NCBI GenBank assembly: GCA_020353215.1
Contig: CP070692.1
Coordinates: 352,933 to 386,073 of the forward strand
Direction: 5' to 3'
Origin: Deltaproteobacteria bacterium
GTDB lineage: Bacteria > Desulfobacterota > Syntrophobacteria > BM002
Length of the DNA: 33,141 nucleotides
Part shown: positions 1 to 8,277 of the stretch, piece after piece
Layout: every line of letters starts with the position of its first letter
Numbering within the stretch: position 1 is the first letter of the stretch
Made by a program: the position numbers and the translations under genes
Notes under the pieces: generated by a model
Databases searched by the model: none
What the model saw: the letters and a program-made list of their open reading frames with translations, nothing else
What the model was told of the DNA's origin: nothing

Positions 1-389
1 ACCAAGTCAAGAGCGTGTTGGAGTCGGCTCCGATGGCAACAGTTTGCGACCTATTTCAAAGGTTCAACCTTTCCTGCCTCACCGTGGTGAATTCCAAGGG
101 AAAGCTGGTGGGAGTCATTACTTTTCACGATATCGCTGGCGCCGCTCTGGAGGAGGAGTTGTCTTTCCTGCTCATTGCGAAAGACATGGCCAATACCCAG
201 GTTGAGAAGGTCATGCCCAGCGATACCCTGAATCTGGCTCTGGCGAAGATGGAAGCTGAAAAAGTGAGTGAATTGCCGGTGGTTGCAGATGACGGCTCGG
301 GAAGACTCCTCGGACTAATCTTAGAAAAAGACGTGGTTGCCACTTACGAGCGTGAGCTACGGGAGCGATGGCTGGAAGATAGAATCTGA
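1..389 (+). CDS. CBS-domain pair, C-terminal end of a probable ClC chloride channel (5' truncated by window)
   Basis: The reading frame is open from the left edge and ends at 389, so the gene starts outside the window. The visible ~129 residues form two CBS motifs, each with the typical 'G.L.GVI...D' pattern (KLVGVITFHDI, then RLLGLILEKDV). CBS pairs usually bind adenosine nucleotides and gate an attached domain. The closest relative I can see is the C-terminus of the ClC protein at 4345-6123: both contain 'A[KR]D[ML]AN' between the two CBS halves and a matching 'ELPVV' stretch. I therefore infer a second ClC-CBS protein, but the membrane part is not visible; a stand-alone CBS protein is possible. 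A GTG at 15 is in frame but lies inside the first CBS motif and is probably not the start. Confidence 0.75.
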   Translation, partial: QVKSVLESAPMATVCDLFQRFNLSCLTVVNSKGKLVGVITFHDIAGAALEEELSFLLIAKDMANTQVEKVMPSDTLNLALAKMEAEKVSELPVVADDGSGRLLGLILEKDVVATYERELRERWLEDRI

Positions 390-568
390 ACCAGTTTTCA
401 GCAGGCTGCCAGCAGCTTGCAGCAAGATCAAAAGAGGTGAAGAGATGTCCAAGATTGCCGAACGAATCATATAAACTTAAATTCAGCTCTTCGATCTTTC
501 CCATCTCATGATGGTTGAAAGCTGAAGGCTGGAAGCTTTAGAGTTCACGAAGGGAGATCCAGGCAGCA

Positions 569-1987
569 ATGGCCGATTCCCGCAAGAGTAGAATCGCCAG
601 CCGATCCAACCTCCAGGCGGCCAACTTTTTCGTTGTGATCTTGGTGGTTTTGACGCTTGCGTTTATTCTGCTGCTCTACACGGGTATGGTCTCGACTCGG
701 AAAAGCCTGGATACACTGAGCCAGAGCCAGACGGTGTCAGATGATGTGGTGGCGAACTTGGAACAGCACTACCAACGAGAGCGGACTGTTGACCTGGTGC
801 TGATCGTGGTGTCGGTCACGATGGGAGTTGCCCTTTTTATCATTTACCGCTATTTGGTTCGCGTTACCGAGACACTGCGGGAAGTCCGTACCATCGATCG
901 CGATATTCTGAACAGTATCACCCGGGGCATTGTCACGGTTAATCTACAGGGAGAGATCACCTCCTGTAATCGTGCGTTTGAAGAGATACTCAAACTGAAC
1001 TCTGAAAAGGTCGTCGGCGGTTTCCCGGAAGAGGTCTTCTCTAAAGATGATCCTCTTTGTCTGTTGTTGCAAGAATCCATTGTGGGGGAGGCTCGACCGC
1101 AGGACCGAGATCTGCCGTATACTCTGAGTAGCGGTACAATCATACCCCTGAGGGTCACAACATTTGCACTCGAGAATGAACTGGGGCAGAGGGTTGGTGG
1201 GATTCTCCTGGTTAAAGATATGACCGAGATCCGAAAGATGGAGGAGCGGATCCAGCGAGCCTCGAGATTGGCTGCGCTGGGTCAACTAACCCAGCGGTTG
1301 GTTCATGAGATTCGCAATCCGCTTAGCGCCATGGATATCAACCTTCAACTCCTTAGAGAAAGGTTGGATACAGGGAGCAACGATCCAGAGATTGGGCGCT
1401 ACCTAAACATTATTACCACTGAAACACGCCGGCTCAATGAGGTGTTGCGTGATGCCCAAATGTTTGCCCAACCCCAACCACCGGCCATGGAAACCATCGA
1501 TCTGCATGAAGTCATCCGCCAGGTCTTATTGCTCATCGACAAGGAAGCGATCATTAAGGGAGTAGAGATCGCCGATAACCTGAATGCCGAACAGAGTCTC
1601 GTTCTGGGCGACACGGACCAGTTGAAACAGGTCTTTATCAATCTGTTCAAAAACAGTATTGAGGCAATGGCTGGGGGTGGGAAAATGGAGGTGATCTCCA
1701 GGAATGGCGCCCAAGGAAAGATTGTGGGGCTCGAACTGGTGGATACAGGCAGCGGCATTCCCATGTCCAATTTTCAGCGGATCTTCGACCCCTATTTCAC
1801 CACCAAGAAAAAAGGCACGGGCCTTGGACTGAGTGTTGTCCATAATATCATTACCCAACATGGAGGAAGCATTGATGTAAGCAGTTGGCTGGGTGAGGGA
1901 ACTATCTTCAGCATCATTATGCCCGTTGCTGCTCGCGAGGAGCAGGAGAGTGGAGACGCAAAGACCGAGAATTCTCATCGTAGATGA
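569..1987 (+). CDS. PAS-domain sensor histidine kinase (NtrB/ZraS-like)
   Basis: A 472-residue membrane sensor kinase. Two hydrophobic segments (about residues 19-40 and 74-93) enclose a short ~33-residue external loop, so sensing is probably in or near the membrane or through the cytoplasmic PAS domain (about 110-220). The catalytic core is complete: H-box HEIRNPLSAMD with His246, N-box with Asn362 (NLFKNSIEAM), G1 box DTGSGIP (392-398), F-box FDPYFTT and G2 box GTGLGL (416-421). It should autophosphorylate His246 and pass phosphate to the regulator encoded immediately downstream, whose probable start overlaps this gene by 38 bases. The ~180-base gap before it holds no recognisable gene. The ligand is unknown; the chloride-channel neighbours suggest an ionic, pH or envelope signal, which is inference. 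Confidence 0.93.
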   Translation: MADSRKSRIASRSNLQAANFFVVILVVLTLAFILLLYTGMVSTRKSLDTLSQSQTVSDDVVANLEQHYQRERTVDLVLIVVSVTMGVALFIIYRYLVRVTETLREVRTIDRDILNSITRGIVTVNLQGEITSCNRAFEEILKLNSEKVVGGFPEEVFSKDDPLCLLLQESIVGEARPQDRDLPYTLSSGTIIPLRVTTFALENELGQRVGGILLVKDMTEIRKMEERIQRASRLAALGQLTQRLVHEIRNPLSAMDINLQLLRERLDTGSNDPEIGRYLNIITTETRRLNEVLRDAQMFAQPQPPAMETIDLHEVIRQVLLLIDKEAIIKGVEIADNLNAEQSLVLGDTDQLKQVFINLFKNSIEAMAGGGKMEVISRNGAQGKIVGLELVDTGSGIPMSNFQRIFDPYFTTKKKGTGLGLSVVHNIITQHGGSIDVSSWLGEGTIFSIIMPVAAREEQESGDAKTENSHRR

Positions 1988-3308
1988 TGAGCCAAACATA
2001 CGCCAGGGTCTTGCCGAGGCTTTGCACGGCCAGGGTTACGAGATCGAACAAGCTTCCAGCGGGGAGGCGGCCCTGGAACTGCTCCAGTCAAGCCCATTCC
2101 ATTTGGTGCTGCTGGATCTAGTCATGGAAGAGATGGACGGGATCGACGTCTTGCGAGAGGTGAACCGGCAATACCCCAAGACCGAAGTGGTGATCATCAC
2201 AGCTCACGGGACCATCGAAACGGCGGTGATGGCGCTGAAGGAAGGCGCCTATGATTATCTCACCAAACCTATCAATGTGAAGCGATTTCGCTCCTACGTG
2301 CACAATATTCTCCGGAGCCAGGAATTGGAGGAGGAAAACCGGCAATTGCGGGAACAGCTGCGCACCAGGCAAGAATATGGTCAGATAGTAGGCCGCAGCG
2401 AAAAACTTCTGACAATTCTCGAGATGATCGAACAGTTGGCGCCTACGGATGTCACCATCCTCATCGAAGGCGAGAGTGGTACCGGCAAGGAGTTGGTGGC
2501 ACACGCCATTCACCAAAAGAGCGGTCGAGGCCATCAACCTTTCATATCGGTAAACTGCGGAGCTCTGCCCAAGGAGCTGATCGGCAGCGAGCTTTTCGGC
2601 CATGAGAAGGGCGCTTTTACCGGTGCTGCGCAACAGAAACAGGGACGTTTCGAGCTGGCTCACCGGGGTACCCTCTTTCTGGACGAGATTGCAGAGATGG
2701 ATTTGGAAGCCCAGGTGACGTTGCTTCGTATCTTGGAAGAAGGAAAGTTTCGCCGCGTAGGCGGTACCCGCGAGGTGGAGGTGAGTGTTAGGGTTATTGC
2801 CGCTACCAATAAGAGCCTTGAAGAACAGGTCGAGAAGAGGCGATTCCGGAATGACCTCTACTACCGCCTCAATGTGGTTCGGATGAGTCTTCCCCCGCTT
2901 AGACAACGTCGCGAGGACATCCAACTTCTAGCGCATCACTTTCTTGGAACCTTCTGCGCCAAGTATCATAAGCCTGGCCTCAAATTTTCACCCGAGGTGA
3001 CGGCCCGATTCGTCGAGTACGAATGGCCGGGCAATATCAGGCAGTTGAAGAATTGTATTGAGCGTACGGTAATTTTGGAGCGCGGCACAGAAATTGGCCT
3101 CGACTTGTTGCAGGAGCTGGTCGACAGGGAATCTCAAGTGGTTGCGGAATCCGGAATCTTGGTAGGACAATCCTTGGCAGAAATGGAAAAAGAAATGATT
3201 CGGCAAACCCTTGAGCACACTGGTGGCCATCGAAAGCGGACCGCACAGGTGTTGGGAATCAGTGAGCGGGATCTCTATTACAAGCTCAAGAAGTACCGAC
3301 TCAAGTGA
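1950..3308 (+). CDS. NtrC-family sigma-54-dependent response regulator
   Basis: A 452-residue enhancer-binding protein with three domains. The receiver domain (about 1-120) has the acidic pair in VDDEP, phosphoacceptor Asp56 (LLDLVM), Thr84 and Lys106. The AAA+ domain (about 140-375) has Walker A GESGTGKE, the sigma-54 contact motif GAFTGA and Walker B GTLFLDEI. The C-terminal Fis-type helix-turn-helix follows ([20 protein letters not shown]). The start is taken as GTG at 1950: an AGGAG lies 7 bases upstream and the protein then begins [14 protein letters not shown], the normal distance from a receiver start; an upstream ATG at 1893 would add 19 residues that fit no domain. It overlaps the kinase gene, so the two should be co-translated. 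Two palindromes and a sigma-54 promoter lie just downstream, making the EIIA-ClC pair the likely target. Confidence 0.95.
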   Translation: METQRPRILIVDDEPNIRQGLAEALHGQGYEIEQASSGEAALELLQSSPFHLVLLDLVMEEMDGIDVLREVNRQYPKTEVVIITAHGTIETAVMALKEGAYDYLTKPINVKRFRSYVHNILRSQELEEENRQLREQLRTRQEYGQIVGRSEKLLTILEMIEQLAPTDVTILIEGESGTGKELVAHAIHQKSGRGHQPFISVNCGALPKELIGSELFGHEKGAFTGAAQQKQGRFELAHRGTLFLDEIAEMDLEAQVTLLRILEEGKFRRVGGTREVEVSVRVIAATNKSLEEQVEKRRFRNDLYYRLNVVRMSLPPLRQRREDIQLLAHHFLGTFCAKYHKPGLKFSPEVTARFVEYEWPGNIRQLKNCIERTVILERGTEIGLDLLQELVDRESQVVAESGILVGQSLAEMEKEMIRQTLEHTGGHRKRTAQVLGISERDLYYKLKKYRLK

Positions 3309-3315
3309 TGAGGAA

Positions 3316-3386
3316 ACGGTAAGCAGTGAGCGGTAAGCTGTCAGCAGTAAGCGGTAAGCGGTAAACCGTAAGCGGTGAGCGGTAAG
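3316..3386 (+). repeat. degenerate AGCGGTAAGC micro-repeat
   Basis: Downstream of the regulator gene the DNA is built from imperfect repeats of about 7-10 bases of the type GGTAAGC / GGTGAGC / AGCAGTAAGC. The same family of repeats recurs on the other strand at 20205-20254 and in weaker form at 28037-28080. It lies between genes and has no coding potential. Confidence 0.7.
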
Positions 3387-3486
3387 ACTCGCGATGAATA
3401 ATAGATGCCCAGTGACTAGAGGCAAGTTAGACTCCATGCTCCTCGCGCCATGCCCCATGCTGTGAGCGTGGACACTGTCCCTCGGT

Positions 3487-3501
3487 CTGCAAATTCTGCA
3501 G
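3487..3501. promoter_or_regulatory. Upstream activator palindrome 1 (distal)
   Basis: CTGCAAATTCTGCAG is an inverted repeat with one mismatch (CTGCAAA / TCTGCAG), closely matching the perfect site at 3576-3590. Its centre lies 89 bases upstream of the centre of that site. The pair has the layout of enhancer sites for an NtrC-type activator; assignment to the regulator encoded at 1950-3308 is inference. Confidence 0.6.
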
Positions 3502-3573
3502 ATATATTAAGATATTGATATAGCGGAAAAATATATGACATATCAAACTCGCTCTTTTCATCGAAGAACCGAA

Positions 3574-3592
3574 AACTGCAAACTTTGCAGTT
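3574..3592. promoter_or_regulatory. Upstream activator palindrome 2 (proximal)
   Basis: AACTGCAAA-C-TTTGCAGTT is a perfect 19-base palindrome around a central C at 3583. It lies about 104 bases upstream of the -24 element of the sigma-54 promoter, a standard distance for an enhancer-binding-protein site. The DNA between it and the promoter is AT-rich. Confidence 0.65.
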
Positions 3593-3684
3593 GGAAATTT
3601 TCGCTTTTTTCTATTTCTCTCCGATCATCCTTGTAACTTAATGTGATCATTGGATAAAATCTTCTCACCGGAAGCAATGCATCC

Positions 3685-3701
3685 GTGGCACCATCTTTGC
3701 T
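3685..3701 (+). promoter_or_regulatory. Sigma-54 (-24/-12) promoter
   Basis: TGGCAC at 3686-3691 and TTGC at 3697-3700 are separated by five bases and followed by T, which fits the conserved sigma-54 pattern TGGCAC-N5-TTGCW. It lies about 50 bases upstream of the EIIA-like gene at 3752 and in the same direction. The NtrC-type regulator next door and the two palindromes upstream support it strongly. Confidence 0.85.
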
Positions 3702-3751
3702 AACCTAATCAGTGGACATTATCTAGAGCACTGAATCGCAAGGAGAAGAAC

Positions 3752-4288
3752 ATGCAACTTGGACAATTTCTGGATCGGGAGCACGTGATTCTGGACATTC
3801 AGAGTCAGGAGCGTTTCGCCTCTCTAGAGGAGATCATCGAGCGCGTTACCACGGATGGATATCTGCGAAACAAGGTCAAGGCGCTCGACGAACTGATCGA
3901 GCGGGAGCAACTGGCAACTACCGCCGTTGGTGGCGGTATCGCCATCCCCCATGTTTTCACAGATGAGGCAAATCGACCTTTACTGGTCATGGCACGATCG
4001 AAAGCCGGGGTGGCATTCGAATCACTGGATGGCAATCCGGTGCACCTGATCTTCGTGGCCTTGGCCCCGCGCAAAGATAAGGATCTGTTCATTAACATTC
4101 TCTACCACCTGGCACGGTTCCTCAAGGTGAAGGAGAACTTCGATGACCTGCTGGAAGCAGAGGAAGTCACAGACGTACTGGCAGTGATGGCCAGGGCCAA
4201 GGACAACCTCCTTTCTGAGAAGTTGAAACGGTTAGTGAAAGATGAGGTTTATCCATACCGGCTCCCCGGAACAACCACCTCGAGTTGA
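3752..4288 (+). CDS. PTS EIIA type-2 (PtsN-like) regulatory protein
   Basis: A 178-residue protein with the fold signature of the fructose/nitrogen-type phosphotransferase EIIA domain. The stretch EREQLATTAVGGGIAIPH carries the phosphorylatable histidine (His67) in the usual 'AIPH' setting. The domain spans about residues 1-150; a short charged tail follows. No EIIB or EIIC domain is attached and no sugar transporter is adjacent, so a regulatory role is more likely than sugar uptake. AAGGAGAAG lies just upstream of the ATG. It is the first gene after the sigma-54 promoter and is followed after 56 bases by a ClC channel gene, suggesting that it modulates that channel or reports phosphotransfer state to it; this link is inference. 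Confidence 0.88.
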   Translation: MQLGQFLDREHVILDIQSQERFASLEEIIERVTTDGYLRNKVKALDELIEREQLATTAVGGGIAIPHVFTDEANRPLLVMARSKAGVAFESLDGNPVHLIFVALAPRKDKDLFINILYHLARFLKVKENFDDLLEAEEVTDVLAVMARAKDNLLSEKLKRLVKDEVYPYRLPGTTTSS

Positions 4289-4344
4289 TTGTTCTCTGGA
4301 TCCCTTTTGGTCCAGTTTCTTGCTGAAATGAGGATTAAATACTA

Positions 4345-6123
4345 ATGAAGCCTTCGGCCAGCGCGGGCGTTGTTCGTTCTCTTCGGAATCGGTTGCTCGG
4401 GTTCTTTCGCCGCTATCAGCTGAGCGATCAGACTTTCCTAATTATTGTCGCAGTGATAGTGGGATTTTTGGGCGGCCTGGGAAGTATCTTCTTCGAATGG
4501 ATGATCGAATTTGGTCAGCACTTCTTCTTTGACATTTTTCCACGGCTGGTGGGAAATCCCAAATGGCTGGTGATCATAATTCCTGCCTTTGGCGCTGTTT
4601 TTCTAGCTCCGCTCATTTACTTCTTTCCCGTTGAGGCCAAGAGCGACGGCGTGCCTGCCACGATGCAAGCCGTAGCCCTAAAGGGCGGAATCATTAAAGT
4701 GCGCACCTTTATCACTCGTATGCTGGCTTCTGCCATTACCCTTGGCTCCGGCGGCTCTGCCGGTAAAGAGGGTCCCATCATTCAGATTGGCGCCTCCATT
4801 GGCTCTGCAGTTGGTCAGTTTTTCAAGGTTTCGGGCGAACGTATGCGGGTCTTGGTGGGCTGTGGGGCTGCGGCCGGCCTCGCTGCCATATTTAATGCTC
4901 CCATCGCCGGGGTGCTTTTTGCGCTGGAGGTAGTTCTCGGAGAATTCAACCTACATAGTTTCAGTCCCATCGTTATCTCTTCCGTGGTGGCCACAGCTGT
5001 AAGCCGAGCATGGTTGGTGGATGGTGCAGCCTTGAAGCTCCCGCCCTACGAACTGTTTAGTTACTGGGAAATTGGCTTCTATGCCATACTTGGCATTGCT
5101 GCCGGTGTCGTCTCTGTGTGCTTTACCAAGGCCTTGCATGGGGCTGAAAAGCTATTTGAGCGTCATGCTCCGGTTAAAACCCATTGGCAACCAATACTAG
5201 GGGGATTGGTTGTGGGAATGATCGGCTTCGTCTTTCCTCAAATTCTCGGTTGTGCATATACACCCATCCTCGAGGCCATTCAAGGTAATTTTCTGTGGCA
5301 TACCCTGCTGGCCCTGCTTGGACTCAAAATAATCGCTACCGCTTTTACCCTTGGTTCCGGAGGCTCCGGCGGGATTCTCTACCCATGTCTGTTTATGGGT
5401 GCTGCGCTCGGAGGCATTTTGGGGTACGCCTTTAATATCTTGGCACCCGGGATCGCCCCTGCCGCAGGGGGTTATGCCCTGGTCGGGATGGGCGCGGTGC
5501 TGGGAGCTGCTGTCCAGGCCCCAATGGCCGCGATCATGATGGGATTTGAGTTGACCAGCAGTTATTCGGTTATCCTTCCACTGATGACCGCCTGTGTTTT
5601 GGCCACTGTGGTTCACCGCCGGCTGATGCATCACTCCATCTATACCCAGGCATTGATCGATCGGGGTATTGACATATCTGCTGGACGGGAAATGGGAATC
5701 TTGACCACATTGACTGTGGGTGACGTCATGATTCGTCAGGTGCCGAAAATTCCCGGCAACCTGCCCTACAAGGAAGTTTTGCGGCTCTGTCTCAAGGGGC
5801 AGGGTAATTACCTCTATACCACAGACGAGCGAGACAACCTCGAAGGAGTCATCTCGTTTCAGGATCTGAAGGAGTTCGTTTACGACGATCAGCTCCAGAA
5901 TCTAGTTTACGCCCGGGATCTGGCGAATCGTGATGTGGTTTATGTTACTCCGGATGAGACCCTCGCATCCTCCCTGAACAAGTTCAGCTACATCGACATG
6001 GAGGAGCTTCCAGTGGTGGTGAGAAATGATGGTAATCCCCGCTTGGAAGGCATCATCACTCGAAGCGAACTCATGAGGATATATCGAAAGGAAATGCTGA
6101 AGCGAGTCATGATTGGACAGTAG
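4345..6123 (+). CDS. ClC-family chloride channel/transporter with C-terminal CBS pair
   Basis: A 592-residue membrane protein of the ClC family. The membrane domain covers about residues 25-440 and a CBS pair about 455-590. Signature elements: GSGGSAGKEGP (134-144) with the gating glutamate Glu142, GSGGSGGILYP (337-347), and Tyr433 in SIYTQAL. Two positions are unusual by my alignment with the E. coli transporter. The first motif, normally GSGIP, reads SDGVP (100-104), putting Asp101 where the central anion-binding serine sits. The internal proton-pathway glutamate (Glu203 in E. coli) is Val196, as in many true channels. A passive channel or altered selectivity is therefore possible. It is probably co-transcribed with the EIIA-like gene from the sigma-54 promoter. 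The CBS pair probably senses nucleotides. Confidence 0.93.
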   Translation: MKPSASAGVVRSLRNRLLGFFRRYQLSDQTFLIIVAVIVGFLGGLGSIFFEWMIEFGQHFFFDIFPRLVGNPKWLVIIIPAFGAVFLAPLIYFFPVEAKSDGVPATMQAVALKGGIIKVRTFITRMLASAITLGSGGSAGKEGPIIQIGASIGSAVGQFFKVSGERMRVLVGCGAAAGLAAIFNAPIAGVLFALEVVLGEFNLHSFSPIVISSVVATAVSRAWLVDGAALKLPPYELFSYWEIGFYAILGIAAGVVSVCFTKALHGAEKLFERHAPVKTHWQPILGGLVVGMIGFVFPQILGCAYTPILEAIQGNFLWHTLLALLGLKIIATAFTLGSGGSGGILYPCLFMGAALGGILGYAFNILAPGIAPAAGGYALVGMGAVLGAAVQAPMAAIMMGFELTSSYSVILPLMTACVLATVVHRRLMHHSIYTQALIDRGIDISAGREMGILTTLTVGDVMIRQVPKIPGNLPYKEVLRLCLKGQGNYLYTTDERDNLEGVISFQDLKEFVYDDQLQNLVYARDLANRDVVYVTPDETLASSLNKFSYIDMEELPVVVRNDGNPRLEGIITRSELMRIYRKEMLKRVMIGQ

Positions 6124-6186
6124 CCGACGGTCACGCGACAAAAGCTTCAGATCCCTTATTTGAGCGTTTATGGTGCTTCGCACCCG

Positions 6187-6225
6187 CCCTTCAACAGGCT
6201 CAGGACCCTGAGCGAAGCCGAAGGG
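6187..6225 (+). repeat. Hairpin repeat with GCTCAGG/CCTGAGC core
   Basis: CCCTTC (6187-6192) pairs with GAAGGG (6220-6225), and inside it GCTCAGG (6198-6204) pairs with CCTGAGC (6207-6213). This resembles the widespread 'CCCTTCGACAGGCTCAGG' extragenic palindrome found in many genomes (recalled, not searched). It lies 63 bases after the ClC stop codon and could act as a weak transcript end, but there is no T-run. Confidence 0.6.
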
Positions 6226-6258
6226 TCCAAAGGGAGGATAATTTATTGACGCGACAGA

Positions 6259-6282
6259 CATTCATGAATTATCCGGGCTAGG
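6259..6282 (+). repeat. Dispersed palindromic repeat, copy A
   Basis: Begins CATTCATGAATTATCCGG and continues GCTAGG. It matches the reverse complement of 15831-15853 at nearly every position and is related to 13661-13683, 15968-15977 and 16009-16034. The left part contains the palindrome ATTCATGAAT. Confidence 0.6.
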
Positions 6283-6718
6283 AAAGAGTGGTGCTCTCTC
6301 AAAGGCGTAAAAGTTACTGAGTTGAGAGCGCTTCGTTCCGCAGATCTTGTCCAGACCCATAAGGGTTCCTACAAGGGGCACCCCATGAGTCTCCACAACC
6401 CGTATCTCTATCTCTCCGAAAACGTTCCAATAACTCGTCATGGTGACTTGAGGGCCCAAACCAAGATAACGCGTTGTGCTCATGGATGGTTGAGTTCTCT
6501 CCTCGCGAGTGTCACCAAGTCCGACCACAGGAGTCTCTTGTCAGTCTTCCCTGGAGCCATCACATGGAAAAGCGCCCGAAGATGTCCGAGCAGAACGAAC
6601 TGGTTGCCACCGCTCCCAGCCTAAAATTCCATCATTCGCAAAGGAACCTGCTTTATGCACTCCATTGGGAACTGACCTGACCCCTGAGGGGGAGATAAGA
6701 TCAAACTACAAATAGAAA

Positions 6719-6952
6719 GTGAAGGGAAGAAATGTCAGACGAAAACTGGTTAATCGGGATTTTGGCTCGGCAAGGAAGACTGAAAACAAAGCCAGAGGCG
6801 GCTATCTGCTGCGTTATACCAATGCACCTTGCGTTATAGCTGAACCGTTCTTCATTGATAACGATGAAGATTTGGCCAAGGCAAATGAGGACCTGGCAGG
6901 TCTAGCGGCGGTCTATGCTACCGCCATCGATCCAATGGCTCTGGCCGTTTAA
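6719..6952 (+). pseudogene. C-terminal fragment of an N-acetylmuramoyl-L-alanine amidase
   Basis: The frame contains GGYLLRYTNAPCVIAEPFF followed by IDNDEDL, which matches the end of bacterial and phage zinc amidases that cleave the peptide side chain from peptidoglycan. The 'EPFFIDN' box is typical of this family. The rest of the enzyme (the zinc-binding histidine and glutamate region) is absent: upstream sequence in this frame has no family similarity and the possible GTG start lacks a clear ribosome site. I read it as a remnant left by deletion. It lies 167 bases before the unknown three-gene operon, so it may mark an old insertion or phage boundary. A short genuine protein is less likely. 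Confidence 0.6.
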
Positions 6953-7119
6953 ACAGGTCCCCTGGGAAGACAACGTGGCTTAAATCATTTGCCTATTGTT
7001 GTGTTTCGGCCGGGCATACAGAAAAAGCTCGAAGTTTGAGGTCGTACCAAACTAGCACCTTCCGCGTGACATGCGGTTGGGTCACGGGTTTTACCGGCAA
7101 CTAGGTTCGGAGGTTTGAA

Positions 7120-8277
7120 ATGGAATGGCTCGAGGCGGGTTTAGCATTTGCTGTCATTATGATGGTTTTTTCAACAATGGTGTCAGTCATCATTGAAACC
7201 GGACATCGTTTCATGCGTATTCGGGAGAAAGGGCTTCAGAAGCTCATTGGCCAAGTCTATGAAGATGTGATATGGCCGCGCCTTTCTAATCATTTAGATG
7301 AGAAAAAGGCATCAGCCAACGATTTTGTAAAGCGGATGACGTCCACGAGGTTTCTGCCTGTCTTAAAGGGCGCTACCGGCTTAAAGACATATCTCTACAG
7401 AGCTGTAAACGCCGAACAGTTAAAGAGTCTGAGCACACTTGAGTTCATTGAGCGTCTGGCTGAGACGCCTGCGGGACGTGGTCTTGTGAGCGAAGCGGAG
7501 AGACGAGGTAGGAAGTATCTCGAAACCTTTCTGCAAGACCTGGCAAGCAAATATGAAGACTTTGGTGAAGGTGCGACAGAGTATTTCAAGCGTCGCGCTC
7601 GATTAATGTCAGTACTCGTCGCTATTGGTCTGGCTTTTTCGTTAAACGTAAATGCCATTCATTTGTTCAAGTCGTTTTTAGTGGATAAGAAGGCCCGCGA
7701 AGCCATAATCGAGCAGGGTAACTCAGTGGCTGCGGGATTGAAGGAACAGGAAGCGGCCCTTCAGGAGCTTATTGAAGCCGGTGGCAAGGACAAGGAAAAG
7801 AATATTGAAGAGATCGCAAAGAATGCGCGAGAACTTCGTGAAACGGCGAAGGCACTTTCGGCAACAGGCATTCCCATCGGCTGGGATACTGCGCCATGGA
7901 ATGGACCAGCGTGGGGAGAGAAAAAGGATAGTGACAATACGACCCTCCCGGATGCTGGAAATGCTTGGTTGCTGTTGACGTGGGGGGGGTCAGTTCTGTT
8001 GGCCGGTCTGTTTATCGGCTTGGGTGGACCATTCTGGTTTGACACCTATCGCAAGTTGTCGGCTATGACCGGAATGCTTAGGGGCTTCCAAACCCCGGTG
8101 CAACAAGCAAAAGAACAGGAACAGATGCGTCGCACCGAATCTAGAGATGAAACCAAGCCGGAGACCAAAATCGTTGCAATCTTCGAAACCGCCGCAAAAG
8201 CTCGTGCACTTAGCGATCTTCGGGGGCGGGTTCTGTTAACACCAGAGGGGAAGATAGAAAAAGGAGGCATTTTATGA
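7120..8277 (+). CDS. Membrane protein of unknown function with coiled coil (first gene of three-gene operon)
   Basis: A 385-residue protein I do not recognise by name. Hydrophobic segments lie at about 5-25, 160-184 and 281-303. A charged, glutamate-rich, probably coiled-coil stretch (about 188-248) separates the second and third. The conserved-looking motif GIPIGWDTAPW (250-260) precedes the last membrane segment, which ends in GLGGPFWFDTYRKL. A charged tail follows. GGAGG lies a few bases before the ATG, so the start is well supported. The stop overlaps the next start in an ATGA arrangement, so the two proteins are probably made in equal amounts. Topology and the partner genes suggest the inner-membrane anchor of an envelope complex; this is inference. 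Confidence 0.85.
   Translation: MEWLEAGLAFAVIMMVFSTMVSVIIETGHRFMRIREKGLQKLIGQVYEDVIWPRLSNHLDEKKASANDFVKRMTSTRFLPVLKGATGLKTYLYRAVNAEQLKSLSTLEFIERLAETPAGRGLVSEAERRGRKYLETFLQDLASKYEDFGEGATEYFKRRARLMSVLVAIGLAFSLNVNAIHLFKSFLVDKKAREAIIEQGNSVAAGLKEQEAALQELIEAGGKDKEKNIEEIAKNARELRETAKALSATGIPIGWDTAPWNGPAWGEKKDSDNTTLPDAGNAWLLLTWGGSVLLAGLFIGLGGPFWFDTYRKLSAMTGMLRGFQTPVQQAKEQEQMRRTESRDETKPETKIVAIFETAAKARALSDLRGRVLLTPEGKIEKGGIL

Larger units (their letters stand above)
6124..6718. other. Gene-poor decayed stretch
   Basis: No convincing gene is visible between the ClC gene and the amidase fragment. The open frames here have no recognisable motif or ribosome site. The stretch contains a hairpin repeat (6187-6225) and one copy of a dispersed 24-base repeat (6259-6282). 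Confidence 0.6.

Noticed and set aside
3316-3386. Possible CRISPR array
   Set aside because: The repeat units are under 12 bases, degenerate and have no spacers of regular length.
6262-6528. 88-codon minus-strand frame after the ClC gene
   Set aside because: No ribosome site, no motif, and it runs across a dispersed repeat copy; it looks like chance.
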